Of a stretch of DNA of 52,765 nucleotides, positions 24,290 through 36,400 are shown piece after piece. Below the pieces are notes generated by a model. The model was not told where the DNA came from. It ran no database searches and was given only the letters and a program-made list of their open reading frames with translations. Numbering within the stretch: position 1 is the first letter of the stretch; each line of letters opens with the position of its first letter. The DNA comes from Chromera velia (Eukaryota; Sar; Chromeraceae): contig JAHBMJ010000233.1 in NCBI GenBank assembly GCA_018398765.1, positions 1 to 52,765 on the forward strand. The letters run 5' to 3'. A program made the position numbers and the translations under genes.

Positions 24290-26799
24290 TGTGTGTGAAT
24301 AAATTCATGACCTCAGGGCCTTGCAAGAGGTCGACACTGAGACTGAGGGACTCTTACTTCCGGCTCATTGCCGGTCGGTCAGCTTCCCCACCCTTTTTCT
24401 TTCTCCGTCTCTTCCTCAGAGTCATTCTGTGTTTCTCTTGTCTGTCTTGAGACAGCGCCGAACTCGTGTCTCTTTCCATTCCTCCCTTGTTCCTTTACGT
24501 TTTCGTCCCTTCAATCTCTATTCACACGATCATCCGATGACTCCCTGCAGAAAGGCCCTCCTGCGGGCGGATCCTCAACTGCCTGGGGTCGGTGTTGCAG
24601 CGTTCCTTCTTCGTGGATTTGGACTTCATGAGAAGAGTCAGTCGGTCTTTCGGACACACGGACGGTGTGGAATGAAGGAAGATACCAACAAATCCGGAAA
24701 AAGAAAGAGGAAGTCAACATGTACGAGAGCAATGACATGAATGGGCAAAGAAGGAGAGAGAAGGAGGAGCATGCAAGGGCATCCAAAAAACGGGTGGCGT
24801 GCATAGAGATTGGATGGGAGAAAGTAGAGAAGACAAGGGTTGCGCTTTGAATATTGTTCACGTCCAGGTAATTTGACAGACTCCCAATTTTACACCCTCC
24901 ATCCTGATGTCTTCCCCTAATCGATAACTGCAGTCTATCGTCAACTCGCTTGGCGTCTAGCATGGGCAACCAGACCTGTTCCGCGAAGGGACTTTTTGGA
25001 GCTCGGTCAGTCAGGCAGTCGGTCAGTCGGTCCCTGAATTGACCTCCTGAATGTTCTCGTTGGATCGAGATGAGGGATGAGGACTCAATGCATGGGCTGG
25101 AGAGGCAAAAAAGGAATAGCTGCAAAATAAGGGCATGATGAGCATGATGTCAGACGAAGAAATGTGTCAACATCCTTCCATTTATTGTCGCCAAATAATG
25201 CAAATCTCCGACACAAAGACGTGCACACGTGCACAAAAATGCACACGGAGCGGTGAAACGTCCTTCATTGTGTTGTTCACGACTTTGTGTGCCTGTCTTC
25301 GTGTTTGCGAATATCTCTGTCTGCCTGTCTGCCTGTCTCTTTGTCTGTTCGTTCATGCGTCTACCTGCCCGCTTTTCTGTTGTACTGGTCTCACCTCTCA
25401 CGGCTCTGATGGATGGAGTCTGCAGTTAGAGAGGGCCTCGCTGAGATGACTGACGAAGAAGGTTTCTGCCTCGAGGGGGTGACGGTCAGCTGAAACAGGA
25501 AAGAGAAATTCATTCGATCATTCTTTTCCTTCCAGAACCGGAGACGGATTGCATGAAGAGGCAGGACGTGGTGATGGATTCTTCTTTTTCTTTCATTGGT
25601 TGGTTAACTGACGGACCAATCGTTCATCCAAAACGAATGCAATAGGCAATACACACATGAGAATCCACCCTCAGCTCTCCTTTTTGGGTGGAAAGGAACA
25701 GGACTCGAAATGCTTTTTTGCCCTTTGTTTGTTTCCCTGACTTCCTTGGTGGGCCTCTCAATATTAACAAATTCTAGTCACCTGCAAACTAGAGATATTC
25801 ATGACCAGGAAGGCGAGAACGGCTTTCCTGATCAGAACATATCTTTCAATCCAATTCGCGTCGCTTCTCTTTTCTTTCTCTTCTGCACGTGATCACATGC
25901 AGCCCCTGGCCTTCATTGACAACCTGAGGGTGACGGGAGCTGTGCGACCCGAAACGTCAGTGAGTCATGCAATCAGTCCATGCTGCATTCATTCGATCAC
26001 ATAAGTAATCGATCAATCAGTTGATCGATCAGCCAAGCAGACATGCAGACGGCGGGTCGGTCGATCACCGAACTTGCAAACATCTTGTTAAGGCCATTGA
26101 TTTGGGGAATGCAAGAAAGGAGGGATCCGAAGAGTCGGTCGAACACCAATGAATGTTTCGCTCTTGTAGCCGGAGTCGCCGCTGAGTTCTCGCTTCGCCC
26201 TCGAGACAGCAGAATGCCGATCACGATGAAACCTTGAAGGTCTGAGCATCACTCTCCTTTCTATCACCAACGACAATTAATGTGCATTGGCCAGTTGACC
26301 TTTCTGCTGTTTGCTTGTGGGATGGATGGAAAGAGATCGATCCAGAATTTCTTTCACACTTCGAGCACTCAATTTATCATCCACGGATAAAGAGCTCGTC
26401 TTCTCTTTTTCCTATCTCTCTCTTTCTTCTCTCTCTTCTTTCCTTGCAGACTCTGGAGAAGCGGTATGGAATTCCGAGATGTCCTCGGGGCGATGAACTT
26501 CGAAGGATTCAACCAGGCCATCGGGGTCCTTCAAGAATTCTTCAAATGGGACCAGAAGTCAGTCCGAGTCCTTCCCTTCAGCGGGGGAGAGCAGATTCAG
26601 ACATCAGTCCATACTGCATGTTGGAATAATGTTTTAGAAGAGAACCCCAAGATAATAAATGCAAGGATCAGAGATCAAAAAGGCATGCCTGATTTTCCTC
26701 TGATCCTCCATTAGGACCTATGCACTGGTGTGACACCTCTTTTCCCCCCGGCCTCTGTCTCTCACTCCTCATGAATGCGCCTTCATTTCAGGGCTTGTG

Positions 26800-26831
<32 letters not shown>

Positions 26832-27394
26832 GTGTGTGTGTGTGTGTGTGTATGTGTATGCATCTATGCATATGCCCTTCCCCCCGAAACGCCATTTCCC
26901 CTCCTGCAGAAACCCCCTCCGCGTTGAGAGCACAGATCTGGAAGACAACGAGGTGAGTGTGTCATCCTTGTATCAATATCCATGCATCGGTTGAGAACGG
27001 ACCGCTTCGGGCAGTTCTGCCTCTTCCTGTTATGAGAATCGTTCCCCCTTCTCATGCATGCCCCCACCCCCTGCATGTCCCTATGGACGTGCATGTATGG
27101 ACTCTGCATGCGTGCATGCAGAAGTCCTCGTGCATCGCCGACTGGACGGGCGACGAGCCCCCCGAGCTGACTGAGGAGGAAGCAGCGATGAGGGCCCGCC
27201 CCACGGATATTCCTCTGTTCGCACGGCCTGACGCAGTGCTCTCGATGAATGCAGACCTCTCCAAACTCTCTGTGGATCTGCAGAGAAGACCAAAGGCAAA
27301 GCCGGGGTGTGGCAAGGTCAGTGGACCTTCTGCTCGATCGGTGTGCATACGTACAAGTGAGCGTGTGCTTGTACGCGTCTTGTGAAGTAGGGGC

Positions 27395-27443
<49 letters not shown>

Positions 27444-27826
27444 AGGGAGGGAGGGAGGGAGGGAGGGATGGAGGGATGCAGGGAGGGAGACAATAGGAGA
27501 GAATAGAGAGAACTTTCAGGTGCCTTTGTGTGCGGTATTGTTTTGTCTTATGAGAGGCGCTTTCATACGATGGCCGGTTTTGGATGCGCCCTAACATATA
27601 TCCCCCAACAGTTTGATTTATTTTGATCTTGCTGCGACCAGTTGTGACAGCGCATCATGTAAGAACGACTTCTATTCTTGCTCTTATGTATCTGCAGATG
27701 AAGACATTCCTTTCCCCGCTCCACTCGCTGGAGGAAGCTCTTTTTGGCAGAGCCGAAAAAGTTTGGAGGGTGTTCAATGATAAGTCCTTAAGTGGAGCAG
27801 AACGATCAACTTCGGAAGCTCAATAG
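10539..27826 (+). CDS. Large coiled-coil protein, 35 exons, unrecognised
   Basis: Exons: 10539-10952, 11399-11554, 12508-12603, 12860-12996, 13336-13571, 13792-14020, 14406-14538, 14790-14921, 15402-15508, 16178-16285, 16788-16956, 17232-17299, 17570-17645, 18093-18128, 18464-18529, 18621-18641, 18732-18797, 19101-19208, 19320-19732, 20237-20338, 20698-20767, 21247-21282, 21759-21778, 22103-22284, 22336-22370, 22651-23123, 23434-23508, 24317-24373, 24551-24636, 25426-25484, 25903-25955, 26450-26557, 26910-26952, 27122-27316, 27698-27826. The total is 4,494 nt (1,497 residues) and every junction keeps phase. Seen: helical segments (DSLRFLYNEFMLALF, ~223-240), coiled coil ~395-500 (ELIKRLRQEADRLKL; MMERAKCRELQSKL), further helices ~510-790, a Gln/Pro/Ala-rich disordered part ~1100-1210, then mostly helical sequence (LLDELRVQYLAEVATYMRDL; KALLRADPQLPG). 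No catalytic motif or membrane segment was seen. It may be a cytoskeletal or ciliary scaffold, but I cannot name a family. Exon 18 (TAG acceptor) is the least certain. Confidence 0.8.
11107..11300. repeat. Pyrimidine-rich (TTCC)n tract
   Basis: Degenerate TTCC/TTTC repeats in the first intron of the 35-exon gene, ~100 bases before the acceptor of exon 2. Confidence 0.8.
12740..12802. repeat. (GT)n(GA)n microsatellite
   Basis: Compound dinucleotide repeat ~60 bases upstream of the acceptor of exon 4 in the 35-exon gene. Confidence 0.9.
17182..17216. repeat. (TGCC)n microsatellite
   Basis: Tandem TGCC units end ~15 bases before the exon at 17232 and act as its pyrimidine-rich tract. Confidence 0.9.
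17480..17530. repeat. (CT)n(GT)n microsatellite
   Basis: CT units followed by GT units, ~40 bases upstream of the acceptor at 17569. Confidence 0.9.
17931..18091 (+). repeat. GTGTTG(C/T)/GTCGTGTTGT minisatellite
   Basis: About 160 bases of G/T-rich units (GTGTTGTGTCGT, later GTGTTGCGTT) run directly into the acceptor at 18091-18092; the last unit reads GTGTTGCAG. There are few C-rich stretches, so the usual polypyrimidine tract is replaced by a UG-rich one. Confidence 0.9.
19975..20105. repeat. (GT)n(GCGT)n(GA)n(GAGT)n microsatellite
   Basis: A four-part compound repeat in the intron between the exons ending at 19732 and starting at 20237. Confidence 0.9.
23509..23750 (+). repeat. (GTCA)n/(ATCA)n tract starting at a splice donor
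   Basis: About 190 bases of GTCA and ATCA units, then CAGG/CAAG units, begin exactly at the GT of the donor that follows the exon ending at 23508. The repeat unit is the donor motif itself (GTCAGT). A smaller version starts at the donor at 23124. Confidence 0.95.
24255..24297. repeat. (CT)n(GT)n microsatellite
   Basis: Compound repeat ~20 bases before the exon at 24317. Confidence 0.9.
26799..26852. repeat. (CT)n(GT)n microsatellite
   Basis: Compound repeat ~58 bases before the exon at 26910. Confidence 0.9.
27391..27490. repeat. (GT)n(GA)n(GGGA)n microsatellite
   Basis: Compound repeat in the last intron of the 35-exon gene; the open frames across it are artefacts. Confidence 0.9.
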
Positions 27827-27829
27827 AGT

Positions 27830-28460
27830 AAATGCCCTTGTTTAGAGTCATATATTATAATATTGACCTCAACTGCAGTTTATTACATTAAATTTAAGTG
27901 ATTGCATCTAATTGTAATGTTTATTGTATCGTTATTATGCATATAAACAATACAAAAAGTCATTTATATGCAAACCAATGTACAAATTAAAATACACCAA
28001 GAATTTCAAAGTTTGCCCTAGATGGTGATTGTAAGTACGTCATTTGCAGAAACTGCTGCCACTTTGAGCTGTTTAAGTTTTTTTTTTTTAATGAAAATTT
28101 AGAAAATGATGATTGAAACCTCATGTGAGGGTTTTGTTATATACGTCACGTCCCCACATATAAAGGGCGGATCTAACCTACTTTGTCAGAGGGTTCCGCT
28201 TCTTTCAGTAAGTTTCGAATCTAGGAGCAAGTCTGAGAAACACTTTCAATTTCTTATAGGTTTTGCAGCTAGTTTTTCTCTAGATAAGTTTCTGATGAAA
28301 TGTTATCCGAGCTGCCCTCCGAGGACATACAAACTGACAATTCTTGCACTTACCATTCGCGCGCGAATACGCGCGAACAAACTTGTCACTGTATATATGT
28401 CGATCACTGCATGCTTAAATTATGTACGTTCAAATTAAATTAGTTAATACAGCTAGTCGG
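27830..28460. other. AT-rich block, 3' flank of gene 3
   Basis: AT-rich sequence starts within a few bases of the gene 3 stop codon and runs ~630 bases. No exon is supported. It probably holds the 3' untranslated region. Confidence 0.5.
28405..28412. promoter_or_regulatory. TGCATGCT-type motif upstream of gene 4
   Basis: A near match to TGCATGCA (CTGCATGCTT context) lies ~345 bases upstream of the gene 4 start, a spacing like that of the same motif at the other genes. Weak on its own. Confidence 0.3.
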
Positions 28461-28754
28461 ATCAATGAACGTAAAGAAATCCGACAAGAAAGGCAGCACA
28501 TTCCAGTTCATGCTTGCCCCAAGAGCGAGCTGGTTCACCATCAAGAGATTTCATGAAGAACCCGAGCATCAGTGTGGCAGACGTGGAAGATCTTTTGTGG
28601 ACATTCGAAGCTTCTCGCCACGATTCAGTCGATCACACATTGACTCACTCTAATGGCTCACTTGCTTGTCAGGAGGAAACTAAGGAACCTCACGATGTGT
28701 TCTTCCAGATCGTTTGTTATTCTTCAGCTGGTGAGATAAAGAGCTGGAGCAAAG

Positions 28755-30312
28755 ATGTCAAGATACACGCGAGAGGATCGCGCGAGAGATCGTGCCGCCA
28801 GCCGCAGATACGTTCCCTCAGACGGCGAAGAAGACGAAGAGCCCGAGAGTTTCACCGACAAGGTCGACAAACTCCAAAAGGAGTTCTGGACCCTCTGGGG
28901 ATTTGAGCGCTACCGGTAGGCCTTCACAGTGAGTGCGTGCTGGATGCTTTGACGTGCATCTGTGGGAAACTCGATCTTCTCCTGCCAAACCCATATGCGG
29001 CATGCATTTTGTCAAGGAAGGTTTGCGTCAATGCAAGTGCGAAGGTAAGAAGATTGCCCGACCGATACATGCAGAGGAGCTCTCCCATCATTTTTGCTCT
29101 TTGACCAAGCGTTTCCTCGTAATTGCCCGCAAAGGCGAGTTCAAGGCTGTCCATGGGGCTTTGAGGGCACATTTTGCCTCAAGTGCCTGGTTGACTTACT
29201 GATTCATGCATGATAAATCCGTGAGTTCCTTCTGCGTTGCTGTGTGTCTTCAGAACGGCAAACTCTGCCGTAGCTTTCTCTTGTTTTACTGGGCGACGGT
29301 CGCGTGCAGAGGAGAGAGAGAAGAGGCATGCAAGGAGGCGGAGGGCGAAGGAAGAGGACGAGGAAGAGGATTCCGGTCTCAATTTTGGGACGGTGAGTCG
29401 TGCTCTGCAGTTCGTCTAAGCTTGTTGGGTTCCAAGCGCTCCAGGAAAAGACGTACTCCGACAGTGAATGTAGATCCATCCCTCAACGAAAGAAAGAGAA
29501 GAATGACTTGCGCTGATGAGTCGATTGGTGGATGTTTGTCTGCTCCCGGGCCGGTTTGTACTCTCGCAATTGTCTTTGTCGTTGCTAAACTGGCCAATCA
29601 TCTACATGCCTCTTCTTTCTTTTCGATTCCCTGCTAGCCTGACTGTCCGCTCATGTATGTGTTGGTCGGTCTGTTGCTCCTGCTATCCAGCGACAGTAGA
29701 GCAATCCCACTCGAAGCATTTTTGCTCCGGACGTGATTTCTGCTCTGGCGTGCAGTATTTTGATGCTTCCAAAATTTCGGACAATCTCCAAAATTGGTTC
29801 AGCGTTGTACAGGCGGCAGGTCCGTTGCGTTTTTTTTTTCTTGCCTGTCTGTCTGTCTCCGCTGTCCCGTCCCCTCCCTTTTTTTTCTGCTTGTAGGTCT
29901 TTCTCCACTTTTCTTCGGGCTTTCACTTCGTTTTTCAGGTTGTACCTTTTCTTGCAGAGTCTCCACCTTCTTTTGTTCCCCCCCCCATCGACTCTTTTTC
30001 GTCATACAACTTTGTCTGCAGGCAGCTCGCTTGGAGGAGACGGAGATGGGGGAGGGGTGAGTCATCTCTCTGTCCAAATTCTAATACCTTTTGATAGTGG
30101 AATGGATGGGTGGGCGGGTAGAAAGATAGATCAATGAATGAGTCATTGAAAGAAGAGAAGAAAGGACGAATGAAATATGCGCCCCTGTCTTCGGTCTCAA
30201 CCTCATCAGAGCAATTTGTTGACAAGAACATCCGCTTCCTTTTTTTGTGTTGCATCTTTCTCCTTTTCGCCTGCTCTTTCTCTGCGTTGCTGCTCTTTCT
30301 ATTCGCACGTGT

Positions 30313-30378
<66 letters not shown>

Positions 30379-33300
30379 TGTGTGTACACGTAGGTGCATG
30401 TGTGTATGTGTATGTGTGAGAGCATATATGTTTCTTTGTGCGTGCTGTTGTGACGTACAGGAGGAATGGAACATCCACGACGACTCCGCGGCCTCCAAGA
30501 GTTCTGCCCGGAGCGCCGGCGATAAGAGAAGGGGGCGGGGGGATGGGAGGAGAGACTCGAACGAGACCTCGGGAAGTCGGGGGAATGGAGGAGGAGAAAG
30601 AGAAAGACGGAGAAAGGACACGAGAACGACGTCTCAGCGCCGTCCCCCCTCGTCTTCTTCTGATTCTTCCACCGGACCCCCTCAGCAATCTCAATCTCCT
30701 CAGGGTGGAAGGGGAGCGGGAGCAGGAAGGAGACCACAAAAAGAAAGTGAAAGAGAACGAGATCAAAGTGGGAGGCACGCAAGAGCAGGAGGAGGAGGGC
30801 GGAGAGAAGGAGGCACCCCCCAGAGCTCCCGACACCAGAGTCCTCAGCAGAGCTCCCGGAGAGGTGAGAGAGAGGGAAACGGATCGAACAGTCAAAAAGA
30901 AGAACAAGGGCAGAAACCTCAACAACGTCAACAGGAGGTAAGAAGAAGAGTAAGTCAGGCCAAAGCTTCTCGTCGTCCTCCCTCTTCATCATCTTCCTCT
31001 TCTTCTCCAGCAGCCTCTCCTACCCAGAAGCAGTCAAGTGCAAAGGCGGGGGCAGTTGAAGGACGTGGAGCGAGAACGAGGGAAAGAGAGAGGAGGGGAG
31101 AAAAGAAAAAGGCGGGCGAGTCCTCCTCAACGGCCCTGGAGGTTCTCGATCAAAAAGTTGAAAAGAGGGAAGGGCGACGTCGGTCAAAAGAGGAGGAAGG
31201 AGGCAAGCTGAAAGGGCGCGGAGCGGCAGAGACAAAGAACAGTGAATCCGAAAGTAGTGATGAAAATCAGAAGAGAAAGAAGAAGGAAAAGCACAAGAAG
31301 GATAAAGAAAAGTCCTCAAAAAAGAGCAAGGACAGAAAATCAAAAGATCCTGATCATTCTCTTGAAGATGAGGAGAAGGCCTTGAACAAAAACCCCCAAC
31401 GGTCTGACGTGCCTGCCAAAGCAGCCGTTGTAGAAGACAAAGACGGAAATCAGAGCAAACCACGACTTCCACTTTCTTCCTCACAAAGTCAGCAGAAGGG
31501 TGACCATCGTCACTCTGCGGAGTCTTATTCGACCACAGGCACAGTCATTGACAAGCACTCAGGAGACCTCAAAAGAGGAACTTTACGAAATGCCTCCACC
31601 GCCGCCTCCCCTGCCGACCTCCTGGAACGAGAGAACTTATCTCCAGGCGCAAAACTTGCAGCTGTAGAGGTGGGTCAGCGTGGCTGTGCCGATGTTTGCA
31701 TTTCTGGGGAACAAAAACGCACAATGAAGAACTGACTAGATCAATGGTTTCTATTGCAAGAGGATTTGGGGGGGGTACCCTATGTTCTGTTTTCGTCTCT
31801 GCCTTTCATTCCACGGAAACGATCCGTGCCCCTTCTCCGTCTTTTGCCTCATTGCAATTTTTCGGGCTTTTATGTGCTCCATTTTGTTGCTTTCGACTTT
31901 TTCTTTCTTTTCATGGGGAAGTGTGCTCGGGCGTGAGTCTCACTTTTTGTTTCATCTTTCCCTCATGGGCTCTCCACTCGAGACTCACGTATCTATCTGT
32001 GCAGGTACCGTCAGCCGATTCTTCGCCCTCCAAGCAGGAGAACCTGGTTCCCCCTCTGAACTTCTCTGCGCTCCGAGAGGCAAAAAAGGGAGGTCCTGCA
32101 GGTACAGAGGGAAGGAAGGGAAGCGGCAGCACTCTGGGAAGTGGCCAACTCGGGTCGAAGAGTAAAGGCAAAGAAAAGGACAAAGAACTCAGCCATTCGC
32201 CCTCAGGAACTGCTCAAGTGGTACTAGGGGACAGAAATTGGGCAGCAACGAGCGACGACGAGAAGGGGGGCGGGGGAGAGATGAAGAAGCACAAGAGCAT
32301 TTACACAAAGTTTAGGGCAGTGCCCTCACTGATGGAACAGCTGATGGAACACGATCTCTCCTCAGAGGACGACAGCGACGATGGAGAAAGCCGAGAGAGA
32401 TCAGAGAAGGAAGGGGCGGGGGCTGCGGGAGGAGCAAAGCCTGTTGATTTCGGTGGGTCCGTGGGTGCGTCTCTACGCCAATTCGATTTCTTTTTAACTG
32501 ATCAACGAAAGGCTGAAGGGGGAAACTTTGATTTTTGAAAATTTCCACGATCATGTTTTCATGGAAACTGACTCCGGCCGGGGACTTGAGGGCTCGAGCG
32601 AGACTCTTCAATAGACCTCACCGACACATCTTGCAGCGCTTTAGAGAATTCGAAAGTTTTTCTCCATTTAACGCCCCGTATCATGATTGTCTCTCTGGCT
32701 GTCCCTATGTTCTTTTTCAGGTCTGTGGTTGTCTGCGGCTGGAGACGTCACGGAAGGGTGGCTGGAGAGGGAGGGCAAGGGGGGGGGCAGTTGGCGAAAA
32801 CGGTCAGTGAACAAACATCCTTCAGATGCAGATTTTGAGTCCAAATCTTTCCATGTGTTAGCACCCACACAGGACGCTGCTCGTCGGCTGTCTGTCGGCT
32901 TCTACTTGTCTTTTCGTAGATGTCCCACTTCGAGTAACTTGATTGCATTTATTTTGAATTTTCATGGGATTTCCATTGAAGGATTCGGAATGGCCGCATC
33001 TCATCGGTTGGAAGTAGTGAGCGAACGAATGAATGAATGAATGGTTGGATGGATAGATGGATGGATGGATGCGTGGATGAGCGAGTGAGGGAGTAAATGA
33101 ATGAATGCATGAAAAGAACATGAAAACGGATGGAAGGGTGTCTGACTATCTTGGGAGGGTGCAGAGATTATTGCGTTTCTCTTGTTCAAATTCTTCCCGG
33201 GTAATTGAGGATAGGCGATTCTTTTTTAAAAATGCGCATTCAAAAGGAACTCGTGCCATGTTTCCTTTTTTGTCTTTTTTTGCGTCCGTCTGTTCGGAGT

Positions 33301-35378
33301 ATTCTTTCTTACTTATTCACATGTTCCGCATCACTGTCATATATCGTACATGTGTTAGCAACAAAGCGTTTGCTTGACCACCTGTTCAAACTCTCTTTCT
33401 TCTGTTCGGCTCTTCCCTCCCTCCACACGCGCAGATGGGTTCGCGTTTGGCGTTTCTCGTTCTGCTTTTTCAAGGTGAGTTGAGTTGGTAGACCCCCAGA
33501 TCTCTTTTGTCTCTCGCTGTTCCTCTCCGTGTGTCCATTTCCCAAAAAGGACCCAGGCACTCCTCCTCATTCTCGGGGTTTCAGTAATACCATGACCTGA
33601 TGGAGGGTCAAGTGGGGGGTTGTTTTTGTGATTACCCGCCCGGGGCCTCTGAATCCCTCCCAACCCCCTCTTTTGCCGCTTTTGATCTCTTTCTCTCTCT
33701 AACAATCGGCCCCTGAATGGAAATTGCCGACTCTCCTTCACTTCTTCCGTCTGCTTTCGTTCTGCCTGGTCTTCCTTGAACGTCCCTGACCACTCAATTG
33801 TTTGTTTGTGTTTGTTTGTGTGTGCAGGCCCCTGGGGAGAGGGAGATGGTCGGAGCGGCGGACCTGAGGGATGAGCAGTGGAGGGCCTCGTGCCCCGACA
33901 AGCAAACGCTCAGGTCGGATGTCTGTCTGTCTGTCTGGCTGCAGGGAGACGTCCACACACAGACACACACACACACACACACACACACAGAGCGAGAGAG
34001 GGAGAGAGAGAGAGAGAGGGAGGGAGGGAGGGACGGAGGGCGGGAGGGCGAGAGGGAGGTAGGGAGGTAGGGAAGTAGGAAGCTAGGGAGGTAGGGAAGT
34101 AGAAACCTAGGGAGGTAGAGAGGTAAGGACGTAGGGAGGTAGGGAGGTAGGAAAGTAGGAAGCTAGGGAGGTAGGGAGGTAGGGGGAGAGAGACTCGCTT
34201 TCAGACAGACAAAACATCAGCGCATTTGGGTTGCGTGGCTTTTCTTCTCACAGTTTTCTCTCTGTTTATCTGCCGTGTATTCTTTCTCCTTGACTCTCCG
34301 ATACGTGTGACACGTGTGCAGGATGGAAAATTCTGCTGCAAACGCTGTTTGGATCTGGCGCGCATGTCCGGACTCGACCGCGACCCCCACTGATTTCCGC
34401 GCTGCCATCTTGAAACAGAAGGAGGCAGGGGTCAATCTGCGGGAGGGTGTGTCTCGAGGCCAGCTGGACCCCAGCCGGATCCCCCCGAGTGGTGCCCAGG
34501 GCCTCGGGGGGGTGTCGGAGGACATGGAGGTGGAGGCGCGGTCGAGGTGGCTGCGTGTTAGGGCCGCCAGTGCCATGCGAGTGTTCCGCAAAACATCCGC
34601 AGCTCCACCGGGAGAGGAACTTCAAGAAGACAAACTGTTGGAGGAAAGTAAAGATAAGGACACTCTAAAAGAGAGGCCTGTCTCTGCGGCTGCTAGTGGG
34701 GAGAGCAGTGAGAGTCAAAGTGAAGAGAAAGAGACCTCAGAGAGAGGGGGCAGAGACTCGAAAAAGGGAAAGGAAGAACGACAAAAACATTCTACCAACA
34801 CAGCAAGGGAGTCACGTCAGTCTGACGACTCCTCTTCCTCTTCTTCGTCCTCCTCCTCCTCCTCTCAGTCCTCTCAGGAAGCACCCGTACGGTCCGATCA
34901 TGAGACCGCAAAAGGGAAGCCACAGAGAAGCGGGACCACAGAGAAGAAAAATACGCCCTCCAAGTTAGACCCACCAAATGGTGACAAAAGAGATGAAGAA
35001 AATTCTTCTTCCGAATCCCCCTCTTCCTCCTCTGGATCAGACAGCGAGACTTCCCAATCGTCTTCCGCCTCGTCTTCTTCGTCCTCCTCAGGCGAGGAGG
35101 CCTCAGGAGAGGCTCAGAAGAGAAAGGCAGGACAAGACGGGGGGGGAAGGAGGAAGGAGGGTAAAGATCCCTCAGTTTCTCGGCAGGCATCGTCCGTATC
35201 ACGTCAGGCACTCATGGAGCGAAGGCTGAAAAATAGGGAGAAAGAGGCATCACTGGCGGCGAAGGCAAAAAACAAAGCACCCAAGCCAAAAGAAGCGCCG
35301 CCGACTAAAAGAGAAAAGGATAGGGAGGCCCTCATTGCCAGACGGGAGAGGAAGAGAATGGGAACAGGCACCAAGTAA
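28755..35378 (+). CDS. Ser/Arg/Glu-rich disordered protein with a PH-like domain
   Basis: Exons: 28755-28915, 29310-29392, 30022-30056, 30461-31669, 32005-32452, 32721-32802, 33435-33474, 33828-33913 and 34322-35378; 1,066 residues, phase kept throughout. The N-terminus is Arg-rich (MSRYTREDRARDRAASRRYV), then an RG run (EGRGRGRGF). Residues ~95-645 are low-complexity Ser/Arg/Lys/Glu/Gln. Residues ~650-750, spread over four exons, fit a PH fold: EGWLEREGKGGGSWRKRRWV at strands 1-2, then WRFSFCFFK, and VWIWRACPDS leading to a helix DFRAAILKQ. The C-terminus (~780-1066) is again poly-Ser/Glu/Lys and ends basic. PH domains bind phosphoinositides or proteins; the RS/RG-rich flanks recall RNA-processing proteins. 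The PH call is inferred from the pattern. Two other frames of exon 4 are also open, but only this one keeps phase with both neighbours. Confidence 0.78.
30311..30386. repeat. (CT)n(CG)n(GT)n microsatellite
   Basis: Three-part dinucleotide repeat in an intron of gene 4, ~75 bases upstream of the acceptor for the large exon at 30461. The alternating CG/GT part could adopt Z-DNA. Confidence 0.9.
33955..34190. repeat. (CA)n(GA)n(GGGA)n(GGTA)n compound repeat
   Basis: A drifting repeat series: CA, then GAGA, GGGA and GTAGGGAG units, filling most of the intron before the last exon of gene 4. Confidence 0.9.
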
Positions 35379-35464
35379 CCGAACAAGAACGTTTCTCGGC
35401 AGTGTTTGGTATAGTGGCAGTACAGTTGCACACGCCACAAAGCTTTTATTGATAACAGCAGAGC

Positions 35465-36400
35465 TTTCCCGCAAAAAAATGATCTACTTTTAATTTGACA
35501 CAGGATGTGTACCTAACTTTCTATATTTTTATATTTTTTTGAATTTGGGCTCGAGACGTATTTTTTTTTATGTGCAGCGCCTATATATAGATAACCATAT
35601 AAATTATTTTACTAGTACATATTCTGGCCAGAGCTAGAGCCAGAGCCTAAATAGTGGCCTACTGGCTTTAACCGCCTTTAATTCAAAATTCAAATTATTT
35701 ATTGAGGCACTTCAATTTAACTGAAATTTAAATTATATTTTTTTCTAGTTTAATTTTTTTATATATATAGGACAGGATAAGATAGGATAGGACAGGATTT
35801 ATATTTTGAGTCATCCCGTGGTCCACTGCCGGGCCTCGACTTGCACGGTTGAGAGGGCGCTCTAGAGGTAGATACCTCAAAAACCTGTAGGCTACAGCAT
35901 GCCAGTGCAGATCGAGCGTTGTAGGCTAACCTCTCATGCCTAGGATCGAAGTCGCTTCATTAATTCCCAACACCCTCTTTAAACTAATGAGAAAAACCAG
36001 ATTGATTGAACCATTGAAGCCAAAAGCAGGCCAAGTAGGTATATGATTATACAAAGCTGAACTCAAAAAAATGCTTTAATAAAAATATATACAAGATGTA
36101 TCATTTTTTTATTTGATAATTTATTCATAGGCTTTAACATATGTCATAGACCAAAGCTACATAATTTGGGTCTTAAGCTCTGCCAGCCTAGCTACTGGGG
36201 CAGTCTGACAAAATTTATAGTTACTGTCTATCGTTTCACTTTTTGGAGCTATACATGCATAAATAGTATCTTTGTAGGGCATCTGACGCATATGTTTGTG
36301 TCCGTCATCATTCAGACGAGCAGTGGCAAAAAAAACAGAGATGGTTGCAGTACACCAGTTGTACTTAAAATAGAGGGAGTCGATAGAAGCTGACGTAACC
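35465..36400. other. AT-rich block, 3' flank of gene 4
   Basis: AT-rich sequence of ~930 bases starts ~85 bases past the gene 4 stop. It contains a short GATAG/GACAG repeat (~35770-35800) and no supported exon. A less AT-rich island (35815-35960) lies inside it. Confidence 0.5.

Noticed and set aside
24951..25008. Possible extra exon in gene 3
   Set aside because: Its phases fit, but direct joining of 24551-24636 to 25426-25484 gives smoother protein-like sequence; not needed.
24551..25955. EF-hand in gene 3
   Set aside because: The sequence is helical and acidic in parts but lacks a canonical DxDxDG loop.
30438..30941. Second open frame of the large gene 4 exon
   Set aside because: It needs phase 2 entry, but the upstream exon ends in phase 0, and it stops before the next exon; the chosen frame runs on to the donor at 31670.
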